A DNA stretch of 64,000 nucleotides from assembly GCF_013248975.1 (NCBI RefSeq), contig NZ_JABRWH010000002.1:186001-250000 (forward strand), written 5' to 3'. Origin of the DNA: Neobacillus endophyticus. Lineage in GTDB: Bacteria; Bacillota; Bacilli; Bacillales; Cytobacillaceae. Both the position numbers and the translations under genes were made by a program. Below are positions 6,484 to 15,797 of the stretch, piece after piece (the first letter of the stretch is position 1; every line of letters begins with the position of its first letter). The notes under the pieces were generated by a model. The model did no database searches. It saw only the letters and a list, made by a program, of their open reading frames with translations, and had not been told where the DNA came from.

Positions 6484-8349
6484 ATGGATGTAAAATATAT
6501 CCCATCAGACTGGAAGAAGATGCGTGATGGGATTGGGGATTTGATTGGTCTTGGCCGCTGGGGTAAAGGCATGATTGATAGTTTAAAAGATATAAGTGAC
6601 AATCTGGATAATGCCAAAGAGGCGATCAGGAAATATGATCATGATGGGGTCATTTCTTTTCAGCACGAGAGTCTAGATAGCAAATATCAAAATCTGTATG
6701 AGGACTTTGAAGTTCTGCATTCCTTCACTGGGAAGGTAGGGGACATTGTCGACCGCACAATTGACGAGCCGTTCTACGAAGAGATAGACGCCTTTGTAGA
6801 GGCAATGAGAGACTTGGATATTTCCACTTACACCACAACGAATCGAATTGGCGCCACAGAAACAAAGATTGTCTATGAGGGATATAGCGAGTCTCACTCA
6901 ATAGAAGTGCCTAAAACAGAGGTCAATATTGACGATTTATTTAATGGCGATAACTTCTATTCAGAGCGAATGAAAGAGGAATACCAAAAAGTAAAGGAGA
7001 AATCCCGCCAAAACTTTTCTCTAGAAGATTACGAGCAAGTTGCTCTCCATAAAGAAGCTTTTCAGTATGAATCTATACGAGATCGGCAAGATCACAAAGA
7101 ATTTCAAACGCAAATGTGGTTAGCAGGAGGCACAATTGTTGGTGCTGTTGTTACTGCCTTCTGTCCCCCTGTCGGCCTAGCGTTGTTAGGTGTTGTTGGG
7201 GTAACGAGCGGTGCGTTGGATATCGGTGCAGCTGTGAGCGGAAAAGACCTGATCTCTGGACGCAAATTGGGAACAGGTGAACGAGCACTACGTGGAGCCT
7301 TCGGAGGGCTAGACATGTTGCCGGGGTTAGGCAGCTTATCAAAGCTTAGTGGTACCATAAAGCTCGCGCGCTTTGGCGATAAAATGGCAGAGGTCGGGGT
7401 TGAAACAGGAGTTAAAGAGGTAGCCCGGCAAGAAAACTCTAATGTCATTCAACTGGTAAGAAAGACGGATCCATCAACAATATCTCGGATAAAGAGTTCT
7501 TCTGAAGCGATCAGTGATAGAGCCAACGTGTTGTCCTTTAATGAAGGAAAAGTTAAACTAGAAGCTAAGAGGCTTCTAAAAGAAGAAGAAATCATACCCC
7601 CAAGAAAATATGCATTACCAATGGCAAGTGGGGATAATGTTGGCAAGGTACATATACCTAGTGGAAATACTCACACGATTTCAATAGACGAAATACATGG
7701 GGAAAGTGTTGCGGGGGCAGTTAAGGGTACGGGTAAATACGAAAGTACTTTGGATGCCAAATTGGAAAAGTATGTTTGTGATTCCTTTGAAGGTACAGGA
7801 AAAGAAGTTCAAGACAACTTCAATAAATATCTTAGAGAAAATGTTTGGTGTGATGAAACGTTATCGAATTCAGAGGAAATTGAAATAATGAAGGAAAACT
7901 TCAACAGGTTAACTTCGGAACAAAAAATCGACTTTAATGTTTTAAACGATGAGAAGTTTTTATCACATAATAGTGATTACACAAATTGGGGAGATTGGCC
8001 ACCTGTTAATTGGCCTGAATTCCCTGGGTTAGATAAAACTCAGTCTATTATTTCTATATCAAAAGAGAATCCAATACCTGAAAAACTAGATAGAATAGGA
8101 TCACTTTATGGTAACAATTTTGCAACGATTCCGGAGAATGGAATTAAACATACAATGGATGAACGTGCGATTTGTTATATTGATAACCCAGAAGCATATC
8201 ATAAATATACCTTTGAGAGTACTCACTATATCGATTGTATTGACTGTATTAAAAATAAAGATGTAGATGGGTTGAATAAGATAATTGATGAAATGAATTT
8301 TAAAAATATAGATAGTCATATTGAACATATTGATCTTATTCAGCTGTAA
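6484..8349 (+). CDS. Polymorphic toxin with pre-toxin TG domain and TNT-like C-terminus
   Basis: This 621-residue protein starts at an ATG behind AGGGGGA. It has no Sec signal. Residues 1-200 are helical, with WKKMRDGIGDLIGLGRWGKG near the start, as in exported type VII-type toxins. Residues 215-310 match a pre-toxin TG segment: a Gly/Ala-rich hydrophobic hairpin, then SGKDLISGRKLGTGERALRG and GGLDMLPGLGSL. The C-terminal 110 residues begin LDRIGSLYGNN, continue ERAICYIDNPEAYHKYTF, and resemble the TNT (DUF4237) NAD-glycohydrolase core. The Gln/Gly-rich tail I expect in that family is not visible, so it may be divergent or inactive. No immunity gene is recognisable downstream. It is isolated between terminators. 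Confidence 0.6.
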   Translation: MDVKYIPSDWKKMRDGIGDLIGLGRWGKGMIDSLKDISDNLDNAKEAIRKYDHDGVISFQHESLDSKYQNLYEDFEVLHSFTGKVGDIVDRTIDEPFYEEIDAFVEAMRDLDISTYTTTNRIGATETKIVYEGYSESHSIEVPKTEVNIDDLFNGDNFYSERMKEEYQKVKEKSRQNFSLEDYEQVALHKEAFQYESIRDRQDHKEFQTQMWLAGGTIVGAVVTAFCPPVGLALLGVVGVTSGALDIGAAVSGKDLISGRKLGTGERALRGAFGGLDMLPGLGSLSKLSGTIKLARFGDKMAEVGVETGVKEVARQENSNVIQLVRKTDPSTISRIKSSSEAISDRANVLSFNEGKVKLEAKRLLKEEEIIPPRKYALPMASGDNVGKVHIPSGNTHTISIDEIHGESVAGAVKGTGKYESTLDAKLEKYVCDSFEGTGKEVQDNFNKYLRENVWCDETLSNSEEIEIMKENFNRLTSEQKIDFNVLNDEKFLSHNSDYTNWGDWPPVNWPEFPGLDKTQSIISISKENPIPEKLDRIGSLYGNNFATIPENGIKHTMDERAICYIDNPEAYHKYTFESTHYIDCIDCIKNKDVDGLNKIIDEMNFKNIDSHIEHIDLIQL

Positions 8350-8360
8350 ATTTGGCCATA

Positions 8361-8404
8361 AAAAACCCCCGTAAACGTTAGAATGGTGTCTAACATTTAC
8401 GGGG
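8361..8404 (-). terminator. Strong hairpin with T-run on the minus strand
   Basis: CCCCGTAAACGTTAGA and TCTAACATTTACGGGG form a long stem. The T-run (GGGGGTTTTTTAT) follows it on the minus strand. It lies just after the toxin stop and would block transcription entering from the right. Confidence 0.65.
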
Positions 8405-9070
8405 CAGTTCAAAGGGATTAGGCTTTTTTTATCTTTCAAAATTGTAAATACTTATTTTCTAATGATACCAATTGGGGAGAATGCAGTTCGATATGGTCCT
8501 TTTAGAGGGTAAATAAATTTCAGAAAGAGATTCATCCGCACTATCTTAATTTGAAATGAATAGGGGAAAGAACCTATTATTTTTATAACTATATTTTGTC
8601 TCATACAGTTGAAATTATTCCGTTTTATGGGGATATTTAGGTTGGGTTGATGTAACTATTTTAGTATTCGCTTTAAAATTAAATCATATAGTAAAAACGC
8701 TTGATTTTAAATAGTTTGAGCATGAAAATGTGGAAAAATAATAAAGGGGCGATATTGAAATACAAGCTTTATGTGTGGAATAAACCTAAGAGTTTAATAG
8801 AACGAATTGAAATTGTTTTGGAAGTAAGTCATACGAACGAACAGGAAGTTAATTTAAGTGATGATAAAAAACGACAGAAAATGGCGGATACACTCCCGGA
8901 GTGATAACCAATTCATATCAATATCACATGGTAAGATTGTAAGGGAAATGCTAAAATAAATAATAGTTTTTTTATAATAAATATTTAAATGATAGTAATC
9001 TAGGATGTGTCGATATGAATTGTAAAGTTAATCAGACGAAGATTTATCAGGGGATTAATATTTGTAAATG

Positions 9071-9084
9071 TGATAACGATAACT
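9071..9084. promoter_or_regulatory. Candidate catabolite-responsive element (cre)
   Basis: TGATAACGATAACT matches 12 of 14 positions of the CcpA site consensus TGWAANCGNTNWCA. It lies about 80 bp upstream of the sensor kinase. Carbon catabolite repression of a sugar-use locus would be expected. Confidence 0.5.
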
Positions 9085-9162
9085 GAAAAGTTACCGATTT
9101 AAAATTATTCAATTTTTATTACTTAAAACTGTAAGGGCTTTCTTGCAATCTAGGAGGGTTAC

Positions 9163-10938
9163 ATGTTTTATTCTTTACGTAATCGCTTGTTTATTATTTT
9201 TACTTGTTTGTTAACCATTCCTTTTATAATCTTATCACTTATTATCCCAAATTGGTTTACCTCGATAATTCAAAAGCAGACCCAGGATTTAACCGTAGAG
9301 GCAATGGATCAATATTCACTCTATATTAATTCGATTACTAGTCAGGCTGAAGATTTGGGAAAACAGGTGCTGGTTAATCAAACCACACAACAATGGATAA
9401 AGTTTGAAAAGGAGTATTCTGGAATACCAATAGAACAACGTTTGTTAATGAAAAATCAACTGAAAACGCTGTTATCATCCATGCTGGCTAACAATTCTAA
9501 TTCGATGTCGGTTTCCGTGTTTCTCAATGATGGCACTGGAACTTGGGGAAATAATCCTTCGCTTCAGAAAATGGATTGGTATAAAGATTTTACTGAGAAA
9601 GATAAAAGGTTTGTGAAGACTCATCTGGATTCTTACCAGCAGACACCTGGTCCCATCAATAGCTATATTTTGCCGCTATTTGATATGAATACACTTATTT
9701 CCTATGGAATTATCAAGGTTAATTTTCCTTCCTCTTTACTTGAAACTGCTATCAATAAAATCACCATTGGTAAAAATGGTCATGCCTACTTGATCGATCA
9801 ACAAGGGGAGAACGTATTAAATGGGCGGATTCAGATTCCTAAAAAGGTCTTATCACAGAGTCTAGACCAAATCAAAAATGGCAAAGTTAAAAAAGGTTTG
9901 ATAAAAACGGAATATAATCATCAGAAGTATCTCGTTTTTTATCAAAAGCAATCAGTGGGTGATTGGGTTCTTATTAGTGATGTAAATCAGGCTGATTTAT
10001 TTTCCAAAGTTACCCGCTTACAACATAAACTTTTCTTGATTAACGTAATAGTATTTATTTTAACCATTGTGGCATCTTACTTATTTTCGTCCAATATCGT
10101 CGGTCCGTTAGGAAAACTTGCGAAGGCAATGGGGTTTCTTGAACATGGAGACTTTTCCGGTGCTAAACGCATCATGCCGACTATTAAATCTTCTAAACAC
10201 GAAGTTGGATATGTCATTAACGTGTTCGGCCATACCATTGATCAATTAAAGAATCTGATTGAAAACGAGTATAAAGCAAATCTGCGCCGGAAGGATGCGG
10301 AATATAAAGCCTTATTATTACAAATCAATCCCCATTTCTTGAACAACACGCTTGAAGTCATTGGGGGATTAGCCCTTCAAGGGAAAAATAAAGAGGTCAT
10401 GAATGTAAGTATTTACTTAGGCCGCATGATGAGATATTCCTTGAACACGCAAAGCAATGTGGTGAATTTGGGTGAAGAAATCAATTATATCCGGAGTTAC
10501 ACAGAGATATTAAAATTGAGATATGAGGATACCATTTCTATTACGATTGAAGAAGACCCTGAAACAAAACACATTCCAATCATAAAATTTATTTTACAAC
10601 CGCTTGTAGAAAATGCTGTTAAATATAGTTTTATCGAAAAGAAATATGCGCAAATTCATATTAAAACCGCAAAGAGTCATAACCAAGTACTTATTGGGGT
10701 AGAAGATAATGGTATTGGAATGTCTGATGATTTTATCCTCGACTTATCGAATCAAGAAAAGAATAATGAAACTAGTAGTGTTTTAGAGAGTAAGGGAAAG
10801 AGTATTGGACTAAGAAATGTTATTGGCCGATTGAAGCTTTACTATGGACAAAACTTTTCCTATCAGATTCATTCTGAAAAGAGTGTTGGTACTAAGATTA
10901 CATTATGTATAAATATCGATGGAGGAGAAAATACATGA
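9163..10938 (+). CDS. Sensor histidine kinase, YesM-like, of the fructan locus
   Basis: This 591-residue membrane kinase has a membrane helix at residues 8-30, an extracellular sensor region of about 250 residues, a second helix (LFLINVIVFILTIVASYLF, about 287-305) and a HAMP segment. The His-kinase domain has LLLQINPHFLNNTLEVIGGL, whose His is the phosphorylation site, and a HATPase domain with EDNGIGMS and GKSIGLRNV. This is the class paired with YesN-type AraC response regulators next to sugar importers. The start is the ATG behind AGGAGG. Its stop overlaps the regulator start (ATGATG at 10,935), so the two are translationally coupled. Confidence 0.9.
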   Translation: MFYSLRNRLFIIFTCLLTIPFIILSLIIPNWFTSIIQKQTQDLTVEAMDQYSLYINSITSQAEDLGKQVLVNQTTQQWIKFEKEYSGIPIEQRLLMKNQLKTLLSSMLANNSNSMSVSVFLNDGTGTWGNNPSLQKMDWYKDFTEKDKRFVKTHLDSYQQTPGPINSYILPLFDMNTLISYGIIKVNFPSSLLETAINKITIGKNGHAYLIDQQGENVLNGRIQIPKKVLSQSLDQIKNGKVKKGLIKTEYNHQKYLVFYQKQSVGDWVLISDVNQADLFSKVTRLQHKLFLINVIVFILTIVASYLFSSNIVGPLGKLAKAMGFLEHGDFSGAKRIMPTIKSSKHEVGYVINVFGHTIDQLKNLIENEYKANLRRKDAEYKALLLQINPHFLNNTLEVIGGLALQGKNKEVMNVSIYLGRMMRYSLNTQSNVVNLGEEINYIRSYTEILKLRYEDTISITIEEDPETKHIPIIKFILQPLVENAVKYSFIEKKYAQIHIKTAKSHNQVLIGVEDNGIGMSDDFILDLSNQEKNNETSSVLESKGKSIGLRNVIGRLKLYYGQNFSYQIHSEKSVGTKITLCINIDGGENT

Positions 10939-12524
10939 TGAAGGTAATCATCGTAGATGATGAGATCCAAATTCGCAAGGGCTTACGGTTGAAAGTGGAT
11001 TGGGAAGAAGAAGGATATCAAATTGCAGACGAGGCTTCCAATGGGCAGGAAGCACTGGAACTACTCCAAACCATGGATATTGATGTGGTCATTACAGATA
11101 TGAGGATGCCGATTATGGACGGGATTGAATTGGCAAAACGTTGTCACCAATCATTTCCTAACGTAAAAGTAATCGTTCTTTCAGGATACTCTGATTTTGA
11201 ATATGTACGTGGGTCGTTAAAGGAAGGCGTAAAAGACTATCTATTAAAACCTGTTGCCCCTGATGAATTAATCGAAGTGTTAAGGAAAATTCGTATAGAG
11301 GTAGAGGAAGAAAAAAGAAATCAAATGGAAATCGGTCGGATGCGACGGCTTGTTCACACTCAACTGCAGGAAGTTCAAGAACAATACTTGCTTTATTTAG
11401 TAAAAGAGGAATGGCTGGATCTTAAGGCGGTTGCAGAAAGACTGCGCCAGCTTCGATTGGAGGAAATTGCTAATGAGAATGTTGAAATACAATTCGTAAC
11501 AGTGGAAATTAGAGAGTCCAATGAGGATTCCAATAGAGTAAAGGATCTTTGGCAGCCTTTTCAGATCCTATCTAAAGAAATCGCAAAAGATCACGGAGGG
11601 ACTTATTCGTTTTACGACCCAAGCTATTCCAATATGATTCACTTTTTACATTTATTAGATGAAGAGAAAAGAAATAGAACCAGCAGCTTAGTGAACAAAA
11701 TTCAGCAGAACGTCAAAACATTTCTGGATTTAGAAACTGTCATAGGAATCGGAAATGTGGTTAAGGCTATTCCGGAATTTAAGACCGGGTATATTTCCAG
11801 CTTGCTTGCCTGGAGTCAAAGTCAACTAGGGCCACAATCCCAGATTATAGATGGTACTAAAGCTAAAGAGGAAATAATGGAGGTCTCACCTGGTTTTGAA
11901 AGAGGATTGACAAATGCGATTGAAAATGTAAATTTTGAAGCATTCAAAGAAAATATACACGCGGTTTTAGGAGGAAGTGAGAATCTTTCCATATTGTCCT
12001 TTTCCTTTGCCGCTAATATAGTATTATTTTTATTAACCTCCCTTGCGCAAAAATACGACCTTGAAACGAAAGATATTCAAAAAATGATGTGGAATTGTCA
12101 GCAAAGTATTGGGAAACTCAATTCCCAAAGTAAAGTATTGGAGCAACTTGTTCAATTGGCGCAGTTAATTATCGAAAAAGTTCGTATGGCCCGGTTTTCC
12201 AACGGGAAATTAATTGTTGATAGTGTTCGGAATTATCTGGACAAGCATTATGGAAATGAAATTTCACTAACCTTTTTATCAGAGTTATTTCATATTAATA
12301 GTGCTTATTTATCTGAAACGTTTAAACAGCAAATAGGGCAGAATTTAAGCGACTATCTTGTTAACATACGGATGGAAAAAGCACGGAATTTCTTAAAAGA
12401 TAAACAGCTCAAAATAATTGATGTATCAAACTTGGTAGGTTTCGCTAATTCGGGTTATTTTAGTACCGTTTTTAAAAAGCATTTTGGTAAAACACCTGTT
12501 GAATATCGTAATTCTTTAGAGTAA
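10935..12524 (+). CDS. Response regulator with AraC-type DNA-binding domain, YesN-like
   Basis: This protein of about 529 residues has an N-terminal receiver (MMKVIIVDDEIQIRKGLRLK, phosphorylated Asp in VVITDMRMPIMDG, Lys in LLKPV). A long helical middle region follows, then a C-terminal AraC HTH pair (ISLTFLSELFHINSAYLSET and LKIIDVSNLVGFANSGYFST). I chose the ATG at 10,935 behind GGAGGAG instead of an upstream in-frame start inside the kinase gene. It is likely to be phosphorylated by the kinase just upstream and to activate the transporter and hydrolase genes. The binding protein starts 36 bp after its stop. Confidence 0.9.
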   Translation: MMKVIIVDDEIQIRKGLRLKVDWEEEGYQIADEASNGQEALELLQTMDIDVVITDMRMPIMDGIELAKRCHQSFPNVKVIVLSGYSDFEYVRGSLKEGVKDYLLKPVAPDELIEVLRKIRIEVEEEKRNQMEIGRMRRLVHTQLQEVQEQYLLYLVKEEWLDLKAVAERLRQLRLEEIANENVEIQFVTVEIRESNEDSNRVKDLWQPFQILSKEIAKDHGGTYSFYDPSYSNMIHFLHLLDEEKRNRTSSLVNKIQQNVKTFLDLETVIGIGNVVKAIPEFKTGYISSLLAWSQSQLGPQSQIIDGTKAKEEIMEVSPGFERGLTNAIENVNFEAFKENIHAVLGGSENLSILSFSFAANIVLFLLTSLAQKYDLETKDIQKMMWNCQQSIGKLNSQSKVLEQLVQLAQLIIEKVRMARFSNGKLIVDSVRNYLDKHYGNEISLTFLSELFHINSAYLSETFKQQIGQNLSDYLVNIRMEKARNFLKDKQLKIIDVSNLVGFANSGYFSTVFKKHFGKTPVEYRNSLE

Positions 12525-12559
12525 ACCATTTCTGTAAAGCGCAGGAAGAGGGGATGCAG

Positions 12560-13894
12560 ATGAAAAAATGGTTAACCATCAGTATTTTTGGAATTATTCT
12601 ATTAAGTATCACAGGATTTTTTGCGTCCTTCTTAAATCCTTCCTCAAGAGACGAAAAAAATATGGTGAATAAAAGCGCCACTAGAGAACAAATCCATCTT
12701 ACGTTCTGGCGGAACTCCGGGAACGGGGCAGAAAATAAAGCATATGAAGAATTAGTGTCTTATTTTGAAGCAACTCATCCTAATATTGTCATTAATATGG
12801 TCTCGATTGTATATAGCGACTATGAAATAAAATTAAGGACCCAAATTGCTGCTGGGAATCCGCCGGATATTATGGCCATAGATAGTCCCAACTTAGCTCT
12901 ATATGCCAATGCAGGTTCACTTTTGTCCATCGATCAAAATATGCGGAATAAGGGGAAGATTAAAGATATTCCTCCATCAACATTAAAGGGGTTAACATTT
13001 AAAGGTAAAATCTACCTTGCTCCCATTGTAGAGTCCAGTATTGCTCTTTTTTACAATAAACATTTATTCAAAGAGGCTGGAATTCGTTTTCCATCTGCCG
13101 ATCCCACCAAACCTTTAACCTGGGATCAGGTTTTCGAGATGGCTAGAAAATTAAATGACCGGAAAAAAGGTATATATGGGATTGATCCGGCACAAGGATT
13201 TGGCGATGGTGAATCTCCGGCATATTTTAAAATTCCTCTTCTCTGGCAGTTCGGAGGGAGAGTTTTAAATGAGAATGGAACGTCTGCAAGCGGGTTTTTG
13301 GATTCGAAGGAATCGTTAGAGGCCCTGCAATTTTACCAAGACATGTATCATATATATGGAGTAGCTGCTGTTGAAATGCCGCCAAATCCTTTCGTAACCG
13401 GAAAGCTTGCTATGACGGTGCTTGGCTCATGGTCATTAGAGGATCTGGAGCACAACTATCCAAATTTTAAACTGGGTGAGGATTTTGGAGTTGCGCCAAT
13501 GCCAATGGAAAAGAATCAAGTTGTTCCAAACGGTGGATGGGCACTTGGAATCTCATCAAAAACCGGGTATCCAAAGGAAGCTTGGGAGTTTATCAAATAT
13601 GTTACTAGTTATGAAGGGATTAAAAAATATGTGAAAGTAACGGGTGATATTCCTGCAAGATACTCCGTAGCCAGAGATCTCCCTGAATTTAACCAATATC
13701 CTAAAAATATATTTTGGCAGCAAGTGCAAAACTATTCCAGGAATCGCCCAGTTACCGCAGCCTATCCTGTTGTAAGCGATGCGATTAAAACGTTATTTGA
13801 AGAAGTGGGAATTGGCGGGGAGGATGTAAAGTCTTCAGCAGAGAAAGCAGTTGAGAAAATCAATACAGGTCTCAATCAAATACAGCATCCTTAA
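12560..13894 (+). CDS. Sugar ABC transporter solute-binding protein (family 1), membrane-anchored
   Basis: This protein of about 444 residues has one N-terminal membrane helix (WLTISIFGIILLSITGFFAS) but no lipobox Cys, which is unusual for a Gram-positive binding protein. The rest is a family-1 extracellular solute-binding fold: HLTFWRNSGNG, RTQIAAGNPPDIMAID, SLLSIDQNM and the NGGWALGISSKTGYPKEAWE segment. I chose ATG 12,560 because GAGGGG ends at 12,553, just before a first ATG. It lies next to the two-component genes, away from the permeases, and a second binding protein sits beside those. It may therefore present substrate to the sensor kinase (inference). The coding region is followed by a palindromic terminator that has been invaded by IS1182. 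Confidence 0.85.
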   Translation: MKKWLTISIFGIILLSITGFFASFLNPSSRDEKNMVNKSATREQIHLTFWRNSGNGAENKAYEELVSYFEATHPNIVINMVSIVYSDYEIKLRTQIAAGNPPDIMAIDSPNLALYANAGSLLSIDQNMRNKGKIKDIPPSTLKGLTFKGKIYLAPIVESSIALFYNKHLFKEAGIRFPSADPTKPLTWDQVFEMARKLNDRKKGIYGIDPAQGFGDGESPAYFKIPLLWQFGGRVLNENGTSASGFLDSKESLEALQFYQDMYHIYGVAAVEMPPNPFVTGKLAMTVLGSWSLEDLEHNYPNFKLGEDFGVAPMPMEKNQVVPNGGWALGISSKTGYPKEAWEFIKYVTSYEGIKKYVKVTGDIPARYSVARDLPEFNQYPKNIFWQQVQNYSRNRPVTAAYPVVSDAIKTLFEEVGIGGEDVKSSAEKAVEKINTGLNQIQHP

Positions 13895-13900
13895 TTCATG

Positions 13901-13924
13901 AATCCTCTAGTACACTAGAGGATT
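13901..13924. terminator. Palindromic terminator, first copy (left of the IS1182 pair)
   Basis: AATCCTCTAGT and ACTAGAGGATT flank a central AC. This is the target in which the IS1182 elements sit. The same 24 bp recur at 17,270-17,293, and an inverted copy lies at 15,486-15,509. Confidence 0.75.
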
Positions 13925-13925
13925 T

Positions 13926-15484
13926 CAGACTGTCGACAAAATCCAGAAGATAACGGATTTTGCCGGCAGTTTTTTGTATAATTAAGTTATTGAGTATAGA
14001 GGTGATAATGAAATGCTAACTAAAAATACACAGATAAATCGAGACCAATTAGAAATGATTACTTTAGACCAGCTTGTTCCTGCGAATCACTTAGTTCGCA
14101 AGATTGAGGCTGCAATAGATTTTTCATTTATTTATAAACTAGTCCAAGATATGTATTCATCTGAGCGTGGTCGCCCAAGTATCGATCCTGTTGTATTAAT
14201 AAAGATGGCTTTCATTCAATATACCTTCGGTATTCGCTCCATGCGAAAAACTATTGAGGAAATTGAAACAAACCTTGCTTATCGTTGGTTCTTAGGTTTT
14301 GGGTTTCATGATAAAGTTCCCCACTTCTCAACCTTCAGTAAAAACTATGACAGACGTTTCAAGGATACGGATTTATTTGAACAAATCTTCTACCGTATTT
14401 TAAAAGAAGCAGCTGATAAAAAGTTAATTAGTGCTGAACATATATTTATCGATTCTACGCATGTAAAAGCAAGTGCAAATAAACGTAAATTCGAAAAGAA
14501 AATGGTTCGTAAGGAAACAAAAGCTTATGAGGCTCGTCTTCAAGAAGAAATCAATAGTGATCGAGAGGAACATGGAAAAAAGCCTTTTCCACCAGATAAA
14601 TTTGAAAAAGAGGAAAACAAGGAAATAAAAGAAAGTACCACAGATCCAGAAAGTGGTTACTATGTAAAGGATGAGCGAACGAAACAAATTGCTTATTCAT
14701 TTCATGCGGCCGCTGATAGAAATGGATTTATTCTAGGGACGATTGTAACTCCAGGTAATGTTCATGATAGTACGATGTTTGAACCTTTGCTTGAAAAGGT
14801 CATTGATAACTGTGGAAAACCTGATGCTGTTGCTGTTGACGCTGGCTATAAAACACCTGCTATTGCTCAATACTTAATAGAAAATGATATTGAACCTGCC
14901 TTACCCTATACACGCCCACGTACAAAGGAAGGATATTTGAGAAAGCACGACTATGTGTATGATGAACATTTTGACTGTTATATATGTCCGGAAGGGCAAG
15001 TTCTTGAATATAGAACTACTACTAAAGAAGGTTACCGTCAGTTTTTCTCTAATCCAACAAAATGTAAGGATTGCCCTTTATTAGCACAGTGCACACAGAG
15101 TCAAAATCATCAAAAGTTGATTCAACGGCATGTGTGGGAAAAGTATCTAGAGGAAGCTAATCACCTTCGTCATACACCCGAGAACAAAATTATATATGCA
15201 AAACGCAAAGAAACTATTGAAAGCGTATTTGCAGATGCTAAAGAGAAGCATGGTATGCGGTGGACGACTTTAAGAGGTCTTAAAAAATTGTCCATGCAGG
15301 CGATGCTTACTTTTGCTGCTTTGAATTTGAAAAAACTGGCAAACTGGACTTGGACTGGTCCGAAAATAGTATAAAAATCGACCCCGGAGGGGTCTAATTA
15401 AAGAGTAATCAAATAAAAAAATTACTTTAAATGGAAAAAGCATTCCGAATAGACTGATACGGAATGCCTTTTGTCTACAATCTG
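13926..15484 (+). mobile_element. IS1182-family element A (intact)
   Basis: The ends CAGACTGTCGACAAAA and TTTTGTCTACAATCTG are imperfect inverted repeats (13 of 16 match). One transposase gene fills the 1,559 bp. It sits in a palindromic terminator and is followed after 25 bp by a second, related element in the same orientation. Confidence 0.85.
14013..15374 (+). CDS. IS1182-family transposase (intact)
   Basis: This 453-residue DDE transposase starts MLTKNTQINRDQLEMITLDQ behind GAGGTGATAATGAA. The N-terminal domain has RGRPSIDPVVLIKMAFIQY, typical of IS1182/IS1380-like proteins. The catalytic Asp residues are in IFIDSTHVKASANKR and AVAVDAGYKTPAI. The Glu is in RKETIESVFADAKEKHGMRW. A Cys-rich segment (CYICPEGQ, CKDCPLLAQC) lies between the last two. 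There are no stops or shifts. This is the functional partner of the broken copy that follows, with which it shares most of its sequence. Confidence 0.9.
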   Translation: MLTKNTQINRDQLEMITLDQLVPANHLVRKIEAAIDFSFIYKLVQDMYSSERGRPSIDPVVLIKMAFIQYTFGIRSMRKTIEEIETNLAYRWFLGFGFHDKVPHFSTFSKNYDRRFKDTDLFEQIFYRILKEAADKKLISAEHIFIDSTHVKASANKRKFEKKMVRKETKAYEARLQEEINSDREEHGKKPFPPDKFEKEENKEIKESTTDPESGYYVKDERTKQIAYSFHAAADRNGFILGTIVTPGNVHDSTMFEPLLEKVIDNCGKPDAVAVDAGYKTPAIAQYLIENDIEPALPYTRPRTKEGYLRKHDYVYDEHFDCYICPEGQVLEYRTTTKEGYRQFFSNPTKCKDCPLLAQCTQSQNHQKLIQRHVWEKYLEEANHLRHTPENKIIYAKRKETIESVFADAKEKHGMRWTTLRGLKKLSMQAMLTFAALNLKKLANWTWTGPKIV

Positions 15485-15509
15485 AAATCCTCTAGTGTAC
15501 TAGAGGATT
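15485..15509. repeat. Inverted copy of the terminator between the two IS1182 elements
   Basis: These 25 bp are the exact reverse complement of 13,901-13,925. The central dinucleotide reads GT here and AC in the outer copies. They form the whole spacer between elements A and B. Confidence 0.85.
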
Positions 15510-15582
15510 CAGACTGTCGACAAATCCGAAGGATTTCGGGTTTAAAATCGACAGTCTTTTTTGTTTGGCCATATTAAACTTG

Positions 15583-15722
15583 TCTGTTGATTTCCGTTCC
15601 AGGCGGCTTCGCTTTCCGCGGGCGGTTCGGGGAGCCTCCTCTGCGCTTTCAGCGCCTGCGGGGTCTCCCCTGTCCCGTACTCCCGCAGGAGTCTTCGCCG
15701 CCTTCCACTCCAATCAACAGAG
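15583..15722. repeat. GC-rich Bacillus-type palindromic repeat
   Basis: About 140 bp of GC-rich DNA in an AT-rich neighbourhood, bounded by inverted TCTGTTGATT and AATCAACAGA. Inside are CTTTCCGCGGGCGGTTCGG, GCGCTTTCAGCGC and TCCCGCAGGAGTCTTCGCCG. I recall similar intergenic repeats as abundant in Bacillus chromosomes. It interrupts the leader of element B between two similar CAGYCTTTTxTG sequences. Confidence 0.65.
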
Positions 15723-15797
15723 TGTAAAAATCAATAATGTACATTAACACAGCCTTTTGTATAATTTATTTACAGAGAATTAATAGAGGTGGATGGA

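Larger units (their letters stand above)
8350..9162. other. Gene-poor 0.8 kb between toxin and fructan locus
   Basis: Apart from the hairpin at 8,361-8,404 and a catabolite site at 9,071, I see no well-supported gene. A 61-codon frame from ATG 8,722 to 8,904 (MKMWKNNKGAILKYKLYVWN...) has no ribosome site. It occupies the place where an immunity gene would be expected, but it shows no family features. Confidence 0.5.

Noticed and set aside
8701..8904. 67-codon plus-strand frame after the polymorphic toxin, considered as its immunity gene
   Set aside because: No ribosome site at any start and no recognisable immunity features; mentioned only as occupying the right place.
15492..15747. Frames on both strands in the GC-rich stretch
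   Set aside because: Caused by the palindromic GC-rich repeat, not by protein coding.
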